A DNA stretch of 64,000 nucleotides from Bombardia bombarda (Eukaryota; Ascomycota; Sordariomycetes; Sordariales; Lasiosphaeriaceae), in NCBI GenBank assembly GCA_030512295.1, contig JAULSR010000001.1, positions 2,170,001 through 2,234,000 on the forward strand. The letters are read 5' to 3'. Positions within the stretch are counted from its first letter, which is position 1. Each line of letters begins with the position of its first letter. The notes under the pieces were generated by a model. The model had not been told where the DNA came from, did no database searches, and saw only the letters and a program-made list of their open reading frames with translations. The position numbers were made by a program, and so were the translations under genes. Of this stretch, positions 1 through 10,116 are shown in pieces.

Positions 1-118
1 CACTCGCACCTGCCTCAACTGCATTTCTCACAATTGACACCCAACTTTTATATTCCAACCACCACAACCCAAAACCCGATTTAAGTACAAACGAACCATT
101 TTCGAAACAAGAAAAAAA

Positions 119-808
119 ATGTCCGGACGTCACTGCCACGACGAACACTCCGCCCACGGCCATGACCACAGCCACGGCGGTGCTGAGCACGACCACTCAG
201 ACGACATCACACCCGCCCTGCAACACTCCCTCTACCAGCACATCAGCTTCGACGGCATCACCACCCTAAACGAAGCACAATACGGCTCCGGCAAAGCCAT
301 CTGCAAAAAGACCTGGGCCGAGCGCCTCACAGAAGACCCCGAGCTGGCGTCCGACGCAGACGAGCAGCTCCTCGTGAACATCCCCTTCACCGGCCAAGTA
401 AAACTGCACGCCATCCTCCTGCGCACGTCCGACTCGGACAGCGCGCCGCGCACGCTCAAAGTGCTCGTCAACCGCGAGGACGTTGATTTTGGCACGGCCG
501 AGGACGCCGAGGGCACGCAAACGTTTGAGCTGAGCCGCACGAGCGAGGTGCAGGAGCTGCCGGTGAAGCGCGCGCGCTTCGGCGCCGTGCGCCGCCTGGC
601 GCTGTTTTTTGAAGATAATTTCGGCGAGGGGGAGGAGGATGTTACGAGGATTGGGTATGTGGGTTTCCGGGGCGAGTGGATGCAGCTGGGCAGGGCGCCG
701 GCGAATATCCTGTATGAGGCGGCGGCGAATCCGAGTGATCATAAGATCAAGGGGACGGGGGTGAATCAGGTGGGGAGTGGGATTGGGGGAGGGGGAGGGG
801 GGATGTGA
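119..808 (+). CDS. PITH-domain protein (PITHD1-like)
   Basis: Single-exon gene of 229 codons. Residues 1-28 are very His-rich (HCHDEHSAHGHDHSH), as in PITHD1-type proteins; the PITH fold covers about residues 35-205, with recognisable stretches such as LLVNIPFTGQVKLHAILLRT and FGAVRRLALFFEDNFGE. The PITH domain is known from thioredoxin-like 1, where it docks the protein to the 26S proteasome; no thioredoxin domain is present here, so this is the stand-alone form and a role near the proteasome is inference. The ATG follows an A-rich leader (AAGAAAAAAAATG), favourable for fungi. The glycine-rich C-terminus (GGGGGM) and the stop run into an 11-nt tandem repeat. It converges on the CCDC25-like gene, with 183 bp between stop codons. 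Confidence 0.9.
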   Translation: MSGRHCHDEHSAHGHDHSHGGAEHDHSDDITPALQHSLYQHISFDGITTLNEAQYGSGKAICKKTWAERLTEDPELASDADEQLLVNIPFTGQVKLHAILLRTSDSDSAPRTLKVLVNREDVDFGTAEDAEGTQTFELSRTSEVQELPVKRARFGAVRRLALFFEDNFGEGEEDVTRIGYVGFRGEWMQLGRAPANILYEAAANPSDHKIKGTGVNQVGSGIGGGGGGM

Positions 809-844
809 AGGGGATGTGAAGGGGATGTGAAGGGGATGTGAGGT
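801..844 (+). repeat. 11-nt tandem repeat over the PITH gene stop codon
   Basis: Four near-perfect copies of GGATGTGAAGG. The terminal ATG TGA of the PITH gene lies in the first copy, so the repeat begins in the coding region and continues into the 3' UTR. Because the unit is 11 nt, each copy offers TGA in a different frame. Confidence 0.9.
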
Positions 845-991
845 GGGTTGGGTCATGGGACGGAGTATGAGATGGGTTTATGGGTTATTCTTTTCGATGT
901 TCTTTTGTTACTTTTGATTTTGGGGGGCTGAAGCTGGCTGGATTCATTTCTGTCTAGCTATATACGCTGCTGCTGCTGCTGCTTGCAGCTT

Positions 992-1981
992 CTACATAAA
1001 ATCATCCTCCCAGTCCTCGCTGCGGTCCTGGTTGCTCGACGACGCCATGTTCTCCTCGGCAAATATGTCGTCGTAGGCGTGCTCCTTTTGCCACTTCTTC
1101 TCCTGCCTCTCCTTGGCGAGGCGCTGCTCTTCTTTTTTCTGTCATCTCTGTTAGCTATATCCTTCGTGGTGAAGGACAAAAATTATAAGACTCACCCTCT
1201 CCAACTGCGCAGCCTGATCCTTCTTGCGCAGGGCCCGCAGCCTATCGTCCTTCTCCTGCTTCAGGTCCGGGTGCTTCTCAACTTTGGTCTTATTAAGGCG
1301 GTTGACGATGACGTTCTCACGCTGGGGCACCAGGATCTTCTTAACCTTTCTCTGGTCCTTGAAGCTGACCTGGCCGGCGGCCATGCTGCCATCCTTCTTG
1401 AGGTTCGACCAGGGCGTGTAGATGACGGTGATGTTATCCTTCTTGTTGCCTGTGAAGAGACAGGTATGTATTCGATTAGTCAGTGTATAACAAGAGATAT
1501 ATGACTGACCACTTACCCTCAATCGAATTCGCCTTGGTCAGCTGGCCGAGGTCGGTCAGGAGCTCCTCGGGAATCTTGTCCCATGTTTCGCCCTCGCGCA
1601 GTCGGAGGTAGATATGAGCACTGGACAGCTTGTCTACGTGAAACTGCCGTCGACATGTGAGAAGAAATGAAACCGATACGAGTGTACATGGTTGGTGTGA
1701 TCATACCCTAGAGTTTGGTTCAGAAACAGAAACGGAAAGACACGTCGGTTTATGTATGGAACTTGTTGCTTACCAGACGTCCTCATCCCACCCATGTTTG
1801 ATCAACTCCTCGTCTAGAACAGAATGTGGCCTTGGTCAGACATGGCGATTTAAACAACTTCAACATGGGTATATATATGTGTGTGTTAATGGATAAATGT
1901 AAACATACTCTCAAACTTGTCCTTGCCGACATAGACATAGGCAGGCGGGTCGACCACGGTCGAGGTAAAGTAGTAGACCAT
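992..1981 (-). CDS. JLP2: CCDC25/Jlp2-like protein (NFACT-R domain)
   Basis: Five coding exons on the minus strand: 1909-1981, 1774-1813, 1517-1643, 1196-1449 and 992-1138, about 213 residues (human CCDC25 is about 208). The start gives MVYYFTSTVVDPPAYVYVG; later exons carry HVDKLSSAHIYLRL, VIYTPWSNLKK, a charged coiled coil, and the conserved C-terminus ending SEDWEDDFM. The NFACT-R fold is shared with ribosome-quality-control NEMF/Rqc2; in animals CCDC25 is reported as a sensor of extracellular DNA, while the yeast homologue JLP2 is poorly characterised. Four of the five exon ends fit GT-AG introns in phase. The exon 2/3 junction does not: the conserved Trp-Phe needs one more G than canonical splicing supplies (see findings). 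It is divergent from uL3m. Confidence 0.85.
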
Positions 1982-2508
1982 TGCAGCTGCTGCCACACAG
2001 GCGAAAAAATGAAGATAAAGAACAAATGGCTTCGTGAAAATGATAAATGCCGAGTTAGTACCTTGGAAAATTTAAATCTGTCGTTATCATGTAGAAAACG
2101 ATTCCCGCCCCCTTCTCAAACCCACCAGGCGATTGTCTGTCTGGGAACTGGTGAGTGGTGACTGGCGGCAGCGGCAACCCGCGAAATGCAACTCCTCCGC
2201 AGGGGGTGAGATCTCAAAAAGTTCGTTTGCCAGCGCTCTTCGATGTGACCAGGGTTAGGGTATATCCCACCAGCTAAAGGCAACGGGTAGGCAAGGGTAT
2301 TTCTAGGCTTAGCTGACTGTCAAATTTCTTGCTCCCCTCCCGTCTCCGTCCGTCGCCGTCCAAGCGTCCAAAACGCCGGAACTTGCAACAAACCGGACAG
2401 CAAGCTCCCCGACGCAGCAACCCATACCAGCTCCATTTTCGACTCTACAACCAAGAACGAAAAGCCAGCGAGCAGCCACACACACCACCACCGTCCGACA
2501 CTCCCACA
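1982..2508. promoter_or_regulatory. Divergent promoter, CCDC25-like / uL3m
   Basis: The 527 bp between two divergent start codons must hold both core promoters. I see no TATA box I would call. The last 180 bp before the uL3m ATG are pyrimidine- and C-rich, and that reading frame stays open upstream of the ATG, so the 5' UTR could be mistaken for coding sequence. Confidence 0.5.
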
Positions 2509-3672
2509 ATGGCGCCACGGCTGCCAGCGCGCTGCTGGCGGCAGCTCCAAGTGCCGTCGTCCGCCACCACGACCACGACCACGACCACGACCACCTCGCC
2601 CTCCTCCCTCCTCCTGACCTCCTCCCGGTCCCCCCTCGGCACATCTCTCTCCCTCCTCCCACACACCACCACCCGCGGCGTCAAATACGGCTGGAGCACG
2701 CTCTCCCCCCGCGCCAGGCCCACCCGCTTCAACCAAGTCACCTCCGGCATCCCGGCGCCCTCCACCGGGCCCGCCGCGGCGCTCAAGCGCCGCGAGAACA
2801 CGACGCCCATGCGCTCGGGCGTGCTCGCCATCAAAAAGGGCATGACCGCCTTCATGGGCAAAACCGGCGCGCGCATCCCCTGCACCGTGCTGCAGCTCGA
2901 CCGCGTGCAGACAATCGCCAACAAGACGCGCGCCGACAACGGCTACTTTGCCGTGCAGGTCGGCCTCGGCGAGCGGCGCGCCGCCGACAAGATCGGCGCC
3001 CCCATGCTCGGCTACTTTGAGGCCAAGGGCATCGAGCCCAAGCGCGTGCTGGCCGAGTTCCACGTGCGCGACAAGAGCGGCCTGCTGCCTGTCGGCGTGC
3101 AGCTCATGCCCGACTGGTTCCACATCGGGCAGTGGGTCGACGTGCGCGCGAACAGCCATGGCAAGGGGTTCGCGGGCGGCATGAAGCGGCATGGGTTCAA
3201 AGGGCAGGGCGCGTCGCATGGCAACTCGCTGAACCACCGGACGATTGGTACCACTGGTCCGTCGCAGGGGAGTGGGTCGAGGGTGATGCCGGGGAAGAAG
3301 ATGCCGGGGCGGATGGGGAACCAGCGGGTGACGATGCAGAACCTGCCGGTGCTGATGACGGATAATGAGCTGGGGATTGTGGTGGTTAAAGGGTGTGTGG
3401 CGGGCCCGAAGGGGTGTGTGGTCAAGATCCAGGACGCGGTCAAGAAGCCGCCGCCGCCGGTGGAGTTTATTGAGAAGAGTAAGGGGCTGTTGAGGGAGCG
3501 GTTTCCGGATTCGGAGGAGTATTTGACGGCGGCGAGGGCGCGGCATTTGGAGCTGAAGGAGGCGAGGAGGCAGGGGCGGATAGCGGATTTGTTGAAGCTG
3601 GATCATTTGGTGCTGGGGGAGGGTGCTGAGGTTGAGGAGGCGCAGGAGCAGCAGCCTGAGGCTTCGGCGTAA
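2509..3672 (+). CDS. MRPL9: Mitochondrial large-subunit ribosomal protein uL3m
   Basis: 387 codons, one exon. Residues 1-57 form an Arg/Ser/Thr-rich, acid-poor N-terminus (with a run of about ten Thr) expected of a mitochondrial presequence. The uL3 fold starts near residue 103 (GVLAIKKGMTAFM) and includes the L3 signature GKGFAGGMKRHGFKG followed by GQGASHGNS and GRMGNQRVT. uL3m sits near the peptidyl-transferase centre of the mitochondrial ribosome. The yeast gene is MRPL9 and the human one MRPL3. The frame is open upstream, but the ATG at 2509 (CCCACAATGG) begins the presequence and is the best start. The C-terminal 60 residues are charged and probably species-specific. It converges on COA1; both products are mitochondrial. 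Confidence 0.95.
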   Translation: MAPRLPARCWRQLQVPSSATTTTTTTTTTSPSSLLLTSSRSPLGTSLSLLPHTTTRGVKYGWSTLSPRARPTRFNQVTSGIPAPSTGPAAALKRRENTTPMRSGVLAIKKGMTAFMGKTGARIPCTVLQLDRVQTIANKTRADNGYFAVQVGLGERRAADKIGAPMLGYFEAKGIEPKRVLAEFHVRDKSGLLPVGVQLMPDWFHIGQWVDVRANSHGKGFAGGMKRHGFKGQGASHGNSLNHRTIGTTGPSQGSGSRVMPGKKMPGRMGNQRVTMQNLPVLMTDNELGIVVVKGCVAGPKGCVVKIQDAVKKPPPPVEFIEKSKGLLRERFPDSEEYLTAARARHLELKEARRQGRIADLLKLDHLVLGEGAEVEEAQEQQPEASA

Positions 3673-3796
<124 letters not shown>

Positions 3797-4084
3797 CAAC
3801 GGAAAAGGGATGTGAGAGGTTTCGGGTTGTTTGTCTCTTTTGTTTTGTAATCATACACTGTTAAATGTACATCTGGGTGTAAGAGAGGACTAGGTTTTCC
3901 CCCTTGACGTCGGCATTTATCTTTGAGTGTCGTAAATATCAAAAGATCTTGACATGTCAACCATGCCAAGGCCAACTGACCATCCTCCGTTCTGAGGCTG
4001 ATTATAGTATAAAATACAATTTCGGTCCAGTCTAGGCCCCTCGGCCAAATATTCGATACACTTGTCTCCCACCATCCAATCCAT

Positions 4085-4777
4085 TCATTTCCCCATCTTC
4101 CTAAACCCCCTCGTAATCTCATCCTCATCATCCGCAAACTCCAACCCCTCATGTCCTCCACCAACAATGCCCCTGAACGGATCCTCGCCGTCCAGCAGGT
4201 CAATAATCCTGCCGTCCTCGGTCTCGAGGCTCCACTCGGTGGTCTCGAACAGGCCGCGGGCGGTGGGGCGGTGGCTGGCGAAGCGCATGACGGCGGTGTT
4301 GCGGGTGCCCTTGACGGCGAAGCGGATGTTGATGCGGCCGTGCAGCTGGTTCATCTCGCCGGCGATCCAGGGGATCTGGGCCTTGAAGTAGATCTCGTCG
4401 CCGAGGTAGTCGCGCGCGCGCTGCGAGGTGCGCAGCGAGTAGAGCGTCGACGTGACGACGGGGCTCGAGAGCTTCTGGTAGTTGAAGATGGCGACTGACG
4501 AGAAGGCGACGACGGCGAAGAAGAGCGGGAGCGTGCGCGACCAGCGGAAGCTGGTTTCTTCAATGTTGGGAAGCTCGCGGTCTGGCCGCCGCTCCATCAA
4601 GGGACCATCGCCGGGCCGGGGCGCTGACACAAGACCCCGTCGCGGGACTGCTGTTGCTGTGATGGGGTTGTGTCTGGTGATGGTGGTGGCGCTTCGTGGT
4701 TGTGCCGTCGCTGCTATGCTCCGAAAGAGGGCGGCCTCGAGGGCCCCCGCCCTCCTATGTGCTATCCTCGATAGCAT
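4085..4777 (-). CDS. COA1: Cytochrome c oxidase assembly factor Coa1
   Basis: 230 codons, one exon. The N-terminal 50 residues are Arg/Ala/Ser/Thr-rich with almost no acidic residues, as in a mitochondrial presequence. One membrane segment lies at about residues 82-99 (TLPLFFAVVAFSSVAIFN), followed by the Coa1 domain facing the intermembrane space: SSPVVTSTLYSLRTSQRAR, GDEIYFKAQIPWIAGEMNQL and GRINIRFAVKG. Coa1 is an inner-membrane protein that acts with Shy1 and Mss51 in assembly of Cox1 into complex IV; the fold is related to the Tim21 IMS domain. The C-terminal 40 residues are acidic and variable. The start is the first Met and gives the presequence. It converges on uL3m and is divergent from the four-TM gene at 6353. 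Confidence 0.88.
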   Translation of the reverse strand: MLSRIAHRRAGALEAALFRSIAATAQPRSATTITRHNPITATAVPRRGLVSAPRPGDGPLMERRPDRELPNIEETSFRWSRTLPLFFAVVAFSSVAIFNYQKLSSPVVTSTLYSLRTSQRARDYLGDEIYFKAQIPWIAGEMNQLHGRINIRFAVKGTRNTAVMRFASHRPTARGLFETTEWSLETEDGRIIDLLDGEDPFRGIVGGGHEGLEFADDEDEITRGFRKMGK

Positions 4778-6352
4778 GGTTGTGTATGTGTGTGGTGTCG
4801 TGTGTGGGAGGGTGTATGAGGTTAGCTTCGTTCAAGTCGTTACAAGGTCAATTCGATCCCCAATCTGATCAGCCCACTTACTAGTACTAGGTACGTATCG
4901 GTCGCTAAGCGGGAAACGGGCAGCTTTCGGGTATTATTCGATTAATGAGAGATAATATTTGATTAACAGGTAGACTACTAATTGTCGCTTGGCAAAAACC
5001 CTATGTGCAACCATAAACTCAGTCACAAGCTAAAGCTTTGTGCTACACTGCCGTATTTTTGGCATCTGCATTGTACGTACCACCACACCACCCAAAACCT
5101 GACGAATCCCATTGTGTGACACGCTGATCGCAGAGATGTAATTCCAGGCTGGTTGACTTTAAGTCTTCTAAGTATAGCTGGACTGCCACAGACCTCGGCA
5201 ATTGCTTACTTCAATTGCCTACATCTCCGGTTTCACCTGCAAACTCGTTGGAACGTGATTCCTACGCACGAATAGGGAGGTGCAGTTCTCTAGAAGTCTA
5301 GATGAAGAGACCTCCTTCTCTCGTTTTCTCCCCCACCCCATTCCAGAACCTAACATATCTTTACCTGGTTTTTACTATACCATCCCATTTTCTGTACTTT
5401 CTGTCCGCTCCGATCTATTTTCGACGGCGCCTAGGTAGTTCTAGCACATCACATTCCCAATCGCACGCAGCAGCACCAATAACAACATGCCCAGCGAATG
5501 TGCTACTATTCCCGAGTTTCTTACTCTTGTCAATCTCATTCTCTACTAGTGATCGTCCGGCCATATCTCCAGCGTTGGTGGGCATGACGCCGGAGCCGGG
5601 GTCACTGGTCTCCCACGCTGCGCCCACGCTGGGCCCTCCGGCTGCCGGCCGTGATGATGGTTGCAGCCCATCATGTTAGTCGGCGGCCGGCCAATGACGG
5701 CTTTCCTCACTTTGGTACTCCTGATTGTTGTAGGCTGCTGGGAAGAAACTCAGCTTCGGTGTCCAAACTTGGTCACTTGTTGGCATGTGGAGAGACGAGG
5801 ACGATGGCATGCCAGGCTAAGCATCGTCATCAGCCAGCCAGAGTCCGACTGGAACATGAGATGAATAAAGAAGCCGCCGCCGTTAAATCGCCCACTCGCC
5901 GGATAACATGGTACCCTAATTTCCTCGAAACTTCCATCTGAAGTTTCTCAAGTGGCTAAGTGGCTGCCCATGATCAAGGCCGCCGGCTAGGAAAGTATCA
6001 GTCCAAGTCATCCTCAGCCCTACAACTACTATTCCCCTAGCACTACCACCGGCACCTGGACTAGCTTGATCACACAACCTACCTCTTTGTCGTACTTCTT
6101 CCTTTCTTTTATCTTCGAGTGGTTGGCATTCTTCCCATCCAATACCCTTTATTACTCCTTACCGTCAAATGAGCTTCAGCATCGTCCTCCCATTTCGGTG
6201 GTTTGAGCTACACTAACAAGTCACGTCCCTCGGAGGATTCTACTTTATATCACCACCTGCAATAAACATCCGCCGCGTTTCTACCTCCACCCGCATACTC
6301 CTCCTCCTCCTCAGCCTTCTCGCCCTTCCGCTCCTCCTTTCCACTCCCCAAG
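4778..6352. other. 1.6 kb divergent intergenic region
   Basis: Lies between COA1 (leftward) and the four-TM gene (rightward) and must contain both promoters. Short open frames near 5300-5940 have no recognisable protein features and pyrimidine-biased composition. The last 100 bp before 6353 are strongly CT-rich, typical of a fungal 5' UTR. Nothing else seen. Confidence 0.6.
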
Positions 6353-7141
6353 ATGGCGACCCAATCCCTGATGAAATACATCTACTTCGCGCTGCTCCTG
6401 CTCGCCATCGACGCCGCCATCTCCCTGGCCCTTGTCTCGTCCATGGTTGCGTTTTTGCACACCAAGGGCCGCGGCCCATTTGCCATCACGTTTATTATTA
6501 ACGGGCCGCTGGTTCACCTCGCCGGAGAACCGGCAAACCTGATGGTCAACCAGGGACACGTCACGAATGGCGCCGGCGGCACCGCCTTGGTTCTTGTCGG
6601 CTTTGGTGGTCTAATTGCGCTATGGTTGGAGAATCGATCGAGGAAGACTGTGGGTTCTCTAGTCACACTTCATTTCATAGGAGACAAAGGGTTCTGAGCG
6701 ATAACTAACACAAAACAGCAGGGAAAATCATCACCAATCTTCTACCTCTGGGTGCTCATCGTCGTCCTCAGCTGGCTGCTGACCCTCTCAGCGCTCATCT
6801 ACGTCTTCAAGGTGACGGCCACGACAGCCGGCCAATCCATCTCCCTCGTGCTGGCCACGGATTACCAGGCTCCGGCCAAGTACCCCCAAGACGATTGGAC
6901 GCCCGAGACTTGGTTCAGCGCCGTGCTGAATCGGCCCCTTGTTTCTCAAAGCGACCGAGACGTGATCGCGCACAACTTGCGCCTGATGCGCGGCTGGCGG
7001 CTCAACATCATCCCGCTGTTCATCCTTGGGTTTGTCCTGATGACGCTTGTCATCGTCGAAATGGTGAGGATGAGGAAGTCGCGTGGTACGTATGGTGGGG
7101 CTGCTGCGGAGGGTCTTGTTGGAAATAAGGGCAGATGGTGA
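6353..7141 (+). CDS. Uncharacterised four-TM membrane protein (first of tandem pair)
   Basis: Two exons, 6353-6649 and 6719-7141, give 239 residues. The intron is GTGGGT...CTAAC...ACAG (a second CAG three bases on would drop one Gln). Likely membrane segments are at about residues 8-32, 72-91, 106-126 and 200-222; the long loop between TM3 and TM4 holds a conserved-looking segment (PQDDWTPETWFSAVLN). The C-terminus is short, basic and Gly-rich. I do not recognise the family. The open frame across the splice, the good branch point and the membrane topology support a real gene. It is transcribed in the same direction as the unrelated-looking four-TM gene at 7762, 620 bp downstream. No signal peptide distinct from TM1 is visible. 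Confidence 0.78.
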
Positions 7142-7761
7142 TGATGTGGAAAGTATAAAAGAGATGAGTTTTCTGCAATGTGAGTTGGTGGTGGTTGGAG
7201 TTGGAGGAGTTACTCATGGCGTGTGAAGCGACTTTAGGGACTTCTTTTCATACAGTGTCTTATACGTATCCTTTCTTTGGTACATCTCTTGTTTGATACC
7301 CATTATGGCGTATTAGAAGCGGCATTCACTTAAGGAGGCGTTATTGGTGCTGCTTTTAGCTGCTACTGAGGCAATAAGTAACGTTGTTATTCTAGGTCTT
7401 TGAACAAATTAATCTTGCTGGGTTGATGATTTCCAGTACCCCCATCCCTTGGGTAGATGGTGATCAAGGCCCGTGTCATGGACAGTTTCGCGTCGTTACA
7501 TCGATATGCCATTGTACCAGTCTCCATTCTGTTTGGGTGCATAAGCTTGATATGCACATATATATATATAGAGAGCAACGGTAGATAAGATAAGGTCGCT
7601 ATCGATAACGATAAGCCCACGTCATTGTGCTTGGGCTGCTTGAGCTTGAGCTTGAGCTTGAGCTCCCTCAGGTAGCATCTTGGGGCAAATAACAGCTTCA
7701 CCTTCAAGGTCCCATACCAACAACAATACAACTCCCTTGAATGATTTCCTAATTCCCCATA
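7142..7761. other. Intergenic region between tandem membrane-protein genes
   Basis: The 620 bp hold the 3' UTR of the first gene and the promoter of the second. A (TTGAGC)4 hexamer repeat lies at 7640-7663 and a short TA repeat near 7557-7570. No other signal is evident. Confidence 0.6.
7640..7663 (+). repeat. (TTGAGC)4 hexamer repeat
   Basis: Four perfect 6-nt copies, about 100 bp upstream of the start codon at 7762. Confidence 0.9.
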
Positions 7762-8566
7762 ATGGAGGACAATCAGTCCACAACAGCGCGTCTGCGCAAG
7801 ACATTCCGGTTCCCAGCCGACGAGTCTCAAGAAGACGACGACACGCCCGACGTAATGGACGAGGAAGGTTAGTTGGTCTCTAGTTCTTTACACAGCAACC
7901 ATAATAAGTATATATCACATACAAATACATCTCCCAACAGAACAAGAAACATTCATCGCCAGCCTCGCGGACCAGAACCGCGCGCGCAACGGGCAGTTCC
8001 GCCACCTGCTTCTCGCGCTCCCCTGCATCTCCTGCGTCCCCTACATCCTCAACCTCGTCCTCGGCCGCGCCACCGCCGCCCCGACATCCCTGCCGCCGCT
8101 TTTGTCCCTGCTCGCGCTGTCCTCGCTCGCGTCGACGGCGTTTCTGATCTGGCGCCTGCCGCCTGATGCGACGGGCATCGCGGCGCTCGATGCGTGGGGC
8201 AGTCCCAGCAGGAGCAGCAGCGGTGGGAGCAGTGGTGGCTACAGCAGACGACTGCGTGCAAGCTTCTCTTCGCCAGCCCGGCAGCAGCCATACGGTGTCA
8301 TCGTCGGGGAGAAATCGCCGCTCGAGACGTGGCTGCCGTATCTCAACGCGGGGTTGTGCGTGTTGGTTGCTGTGCTGGGGTATCTTAATAGCCTGCGTGT
8401 TAGTAGCAGATATCAGGAGTCGAGTAGCATTGGAGGGGTTGCGGGTGTAGGGGGTTTTTTGCCAGCTGCTATCTATGCTGTGGTTTTGGTCGCCAAGACG
8501 GTCATGGCTGGGGTGGATCCTGAGAGGGAGTTGGGGGGGTTGAGGTATGAGTATAAGGGGGCGTAA
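7762..8566 (+). CDS. Uncharacterised four-TM membrane protein (second of tandem pair)
   Basis: Two exons, 7762-7867 and 7941-8566, encode 243 residues. The splice (GGAAG|GTTAGT ... CCCAACAG|AACAAG) joins an acidic N-terminal tail (ESQEDDDTPDVMDEEEQE) to the conserved-looking helix TFIASLADQNRARNGQFRHL. Membrane segments are likely at about 57-77, 84-106, 166-187 and 205-224; a Ser/Gly-rich loop (residues 123-150) separates TM2 from TM3. The family is not recognised; the cytosolic acidic tail and topology would suit an ER or Golgi membrane protein, but that is inference only. Confidence rests on clean splice sites, in-frame joining and a coherent hydropathy pattern. Confidence 0.75.
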
Positions 8567-9768
8567 GACCGGAGGAGGAAGGATAAAGTCATTCTCTCGG
8601 TAGTCATTTTTGGTGTCGTTTTGCTTGTTGTGATGCATATGACACTGCAGATCGATCATGGCAGGGAGCAGCAGCAGCAGCAGCATTATGGTGGAGTTTA
8701 CGTACATACCAGTATGGGGAAATTACGACGTGGTCTTTGTTTTTATTCATATTAGCATGGCGATTCCCTTGGTTGTCTATCGTTCTATTTTCTAGCTCGT
8801 AGTTTCCACGTAGAGTTGGTGGGTAAAGGGCGTGGATTTTGGTCAGTCCCAACTACTGGTATAAAGCCCTGTCCAGGTTGTCCAGGTTGTCTGGCCCGAG
8901 GACAAGTTGTTATATTGATGAGGTCCTCAAAGACCTCCTGAGTACGAACGAACACAGGTGGAGGTCAAGGTGTGCAAGAAATGCAGCAGCCAGGTGGTTC
9001 TTTAGGGTAGGCATGTCATTGAATCTGTATAATCAAGGTATGTTCCTATGAGTGTATGTATATACGGTATGCCCCCATGCCTATCCAAGCACTGGTTAAC
9101 AAGCAAGTTCAGGCCGATCGCTCACGCTTCTTCCTCAGTCTCTCCCTCTCCCTCAAAATTAGAAATGCTTTGCTAATTCGCTGTTCTCTCTCGTCCCTGT
9201 CACCCCCCTATCTCATTTCCCCCCTCTCCCATAACCCATACCCGGTAAAATTGAGGAGAATAATATGTGTTGAACCAAGCCAGACCAAAAACAACCCGCA
9301 GTGACTCCGAATGAATGATGATGACAACGACGACGATGACGACAATAACAACAATAACGACAGCCCAGCCCACATGTTAATCCTGTCCGTTCCATGGGTC
9401 ATTCCGTCCATGCATGCATAATGCTCCTGTCCTTTCCCATCCCGTCCCATCCAACTTAACCCAATCCAAACTCCATCCGGCAGCCTGGCCTGACGCAAAA
9501 GAAACTATTCATACAAACACACTGCGCACACCCCTTTCTCTCCTTCCCACCATTATCCTCCTCACCCGGTCTGCTATTTATACACATTGTTTTCTCCGCC
9601 AAAAGACGTCAAAACCAACAAATGATGATGAAAAGAACTGCCACGCTCGCTGCATCGCATCGCCTCGCCATGCCATGCCCATTCTCAGGTTCGCGTAATA
9701 ACGACAGCAGCCAAAGGACGAAGAGCATAACGCCAGAAAAGAGTGTCAAAGCCCTCCCTCATATCATA
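8567..9768. other. 1.2 kb convergent intergenic region
   Basis: Holds the 3' ends of the four-TM gene (+) and the Pirh2-like gene (-). It contains a CAG run near 8669-8685 and a GAC/GAT-rich stretch near 9315-9360. The short open frames have no family features. Confidence 0.6.
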
Positions 9769-10076
9769 TCATCTGTGCCCAAGAAGAAGCATATCGTCAT
9801 CGTCGTCGCAGTCGTCATCATCCTCACCACACACACCCTCCTCCCCCTCCTCTTCCTCATCATCGTCTGAAGAACTACTCTCTTCTCCCTCTTCTTCTTC
9901 CTCCTCCTCATCATCATCCTCAATATCACCACCACCCCCAAGACCACCAACACGACCGAGATCTTGCCAACCAGACCCGATATTCCTCTGGCGTGGAGCA
10001 CCAGTATCATTGCGATCGCGTCCCCAAAAGTCAAGCAAGTCCTCCATGACCTCTCGCTCCTCTTCATCAGCCGTGT

Positions 10077-10116
<40 letters not shown>

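Noticed and set aside
4840..4880. tRNA-like TTCGATCCC motif
   Set aside because: No A box or cloverleaf around it.
5302..5679. 125-codon plus-strand frame
   Set aside because: Pyrimidine-rich promoter DNA, no family features.
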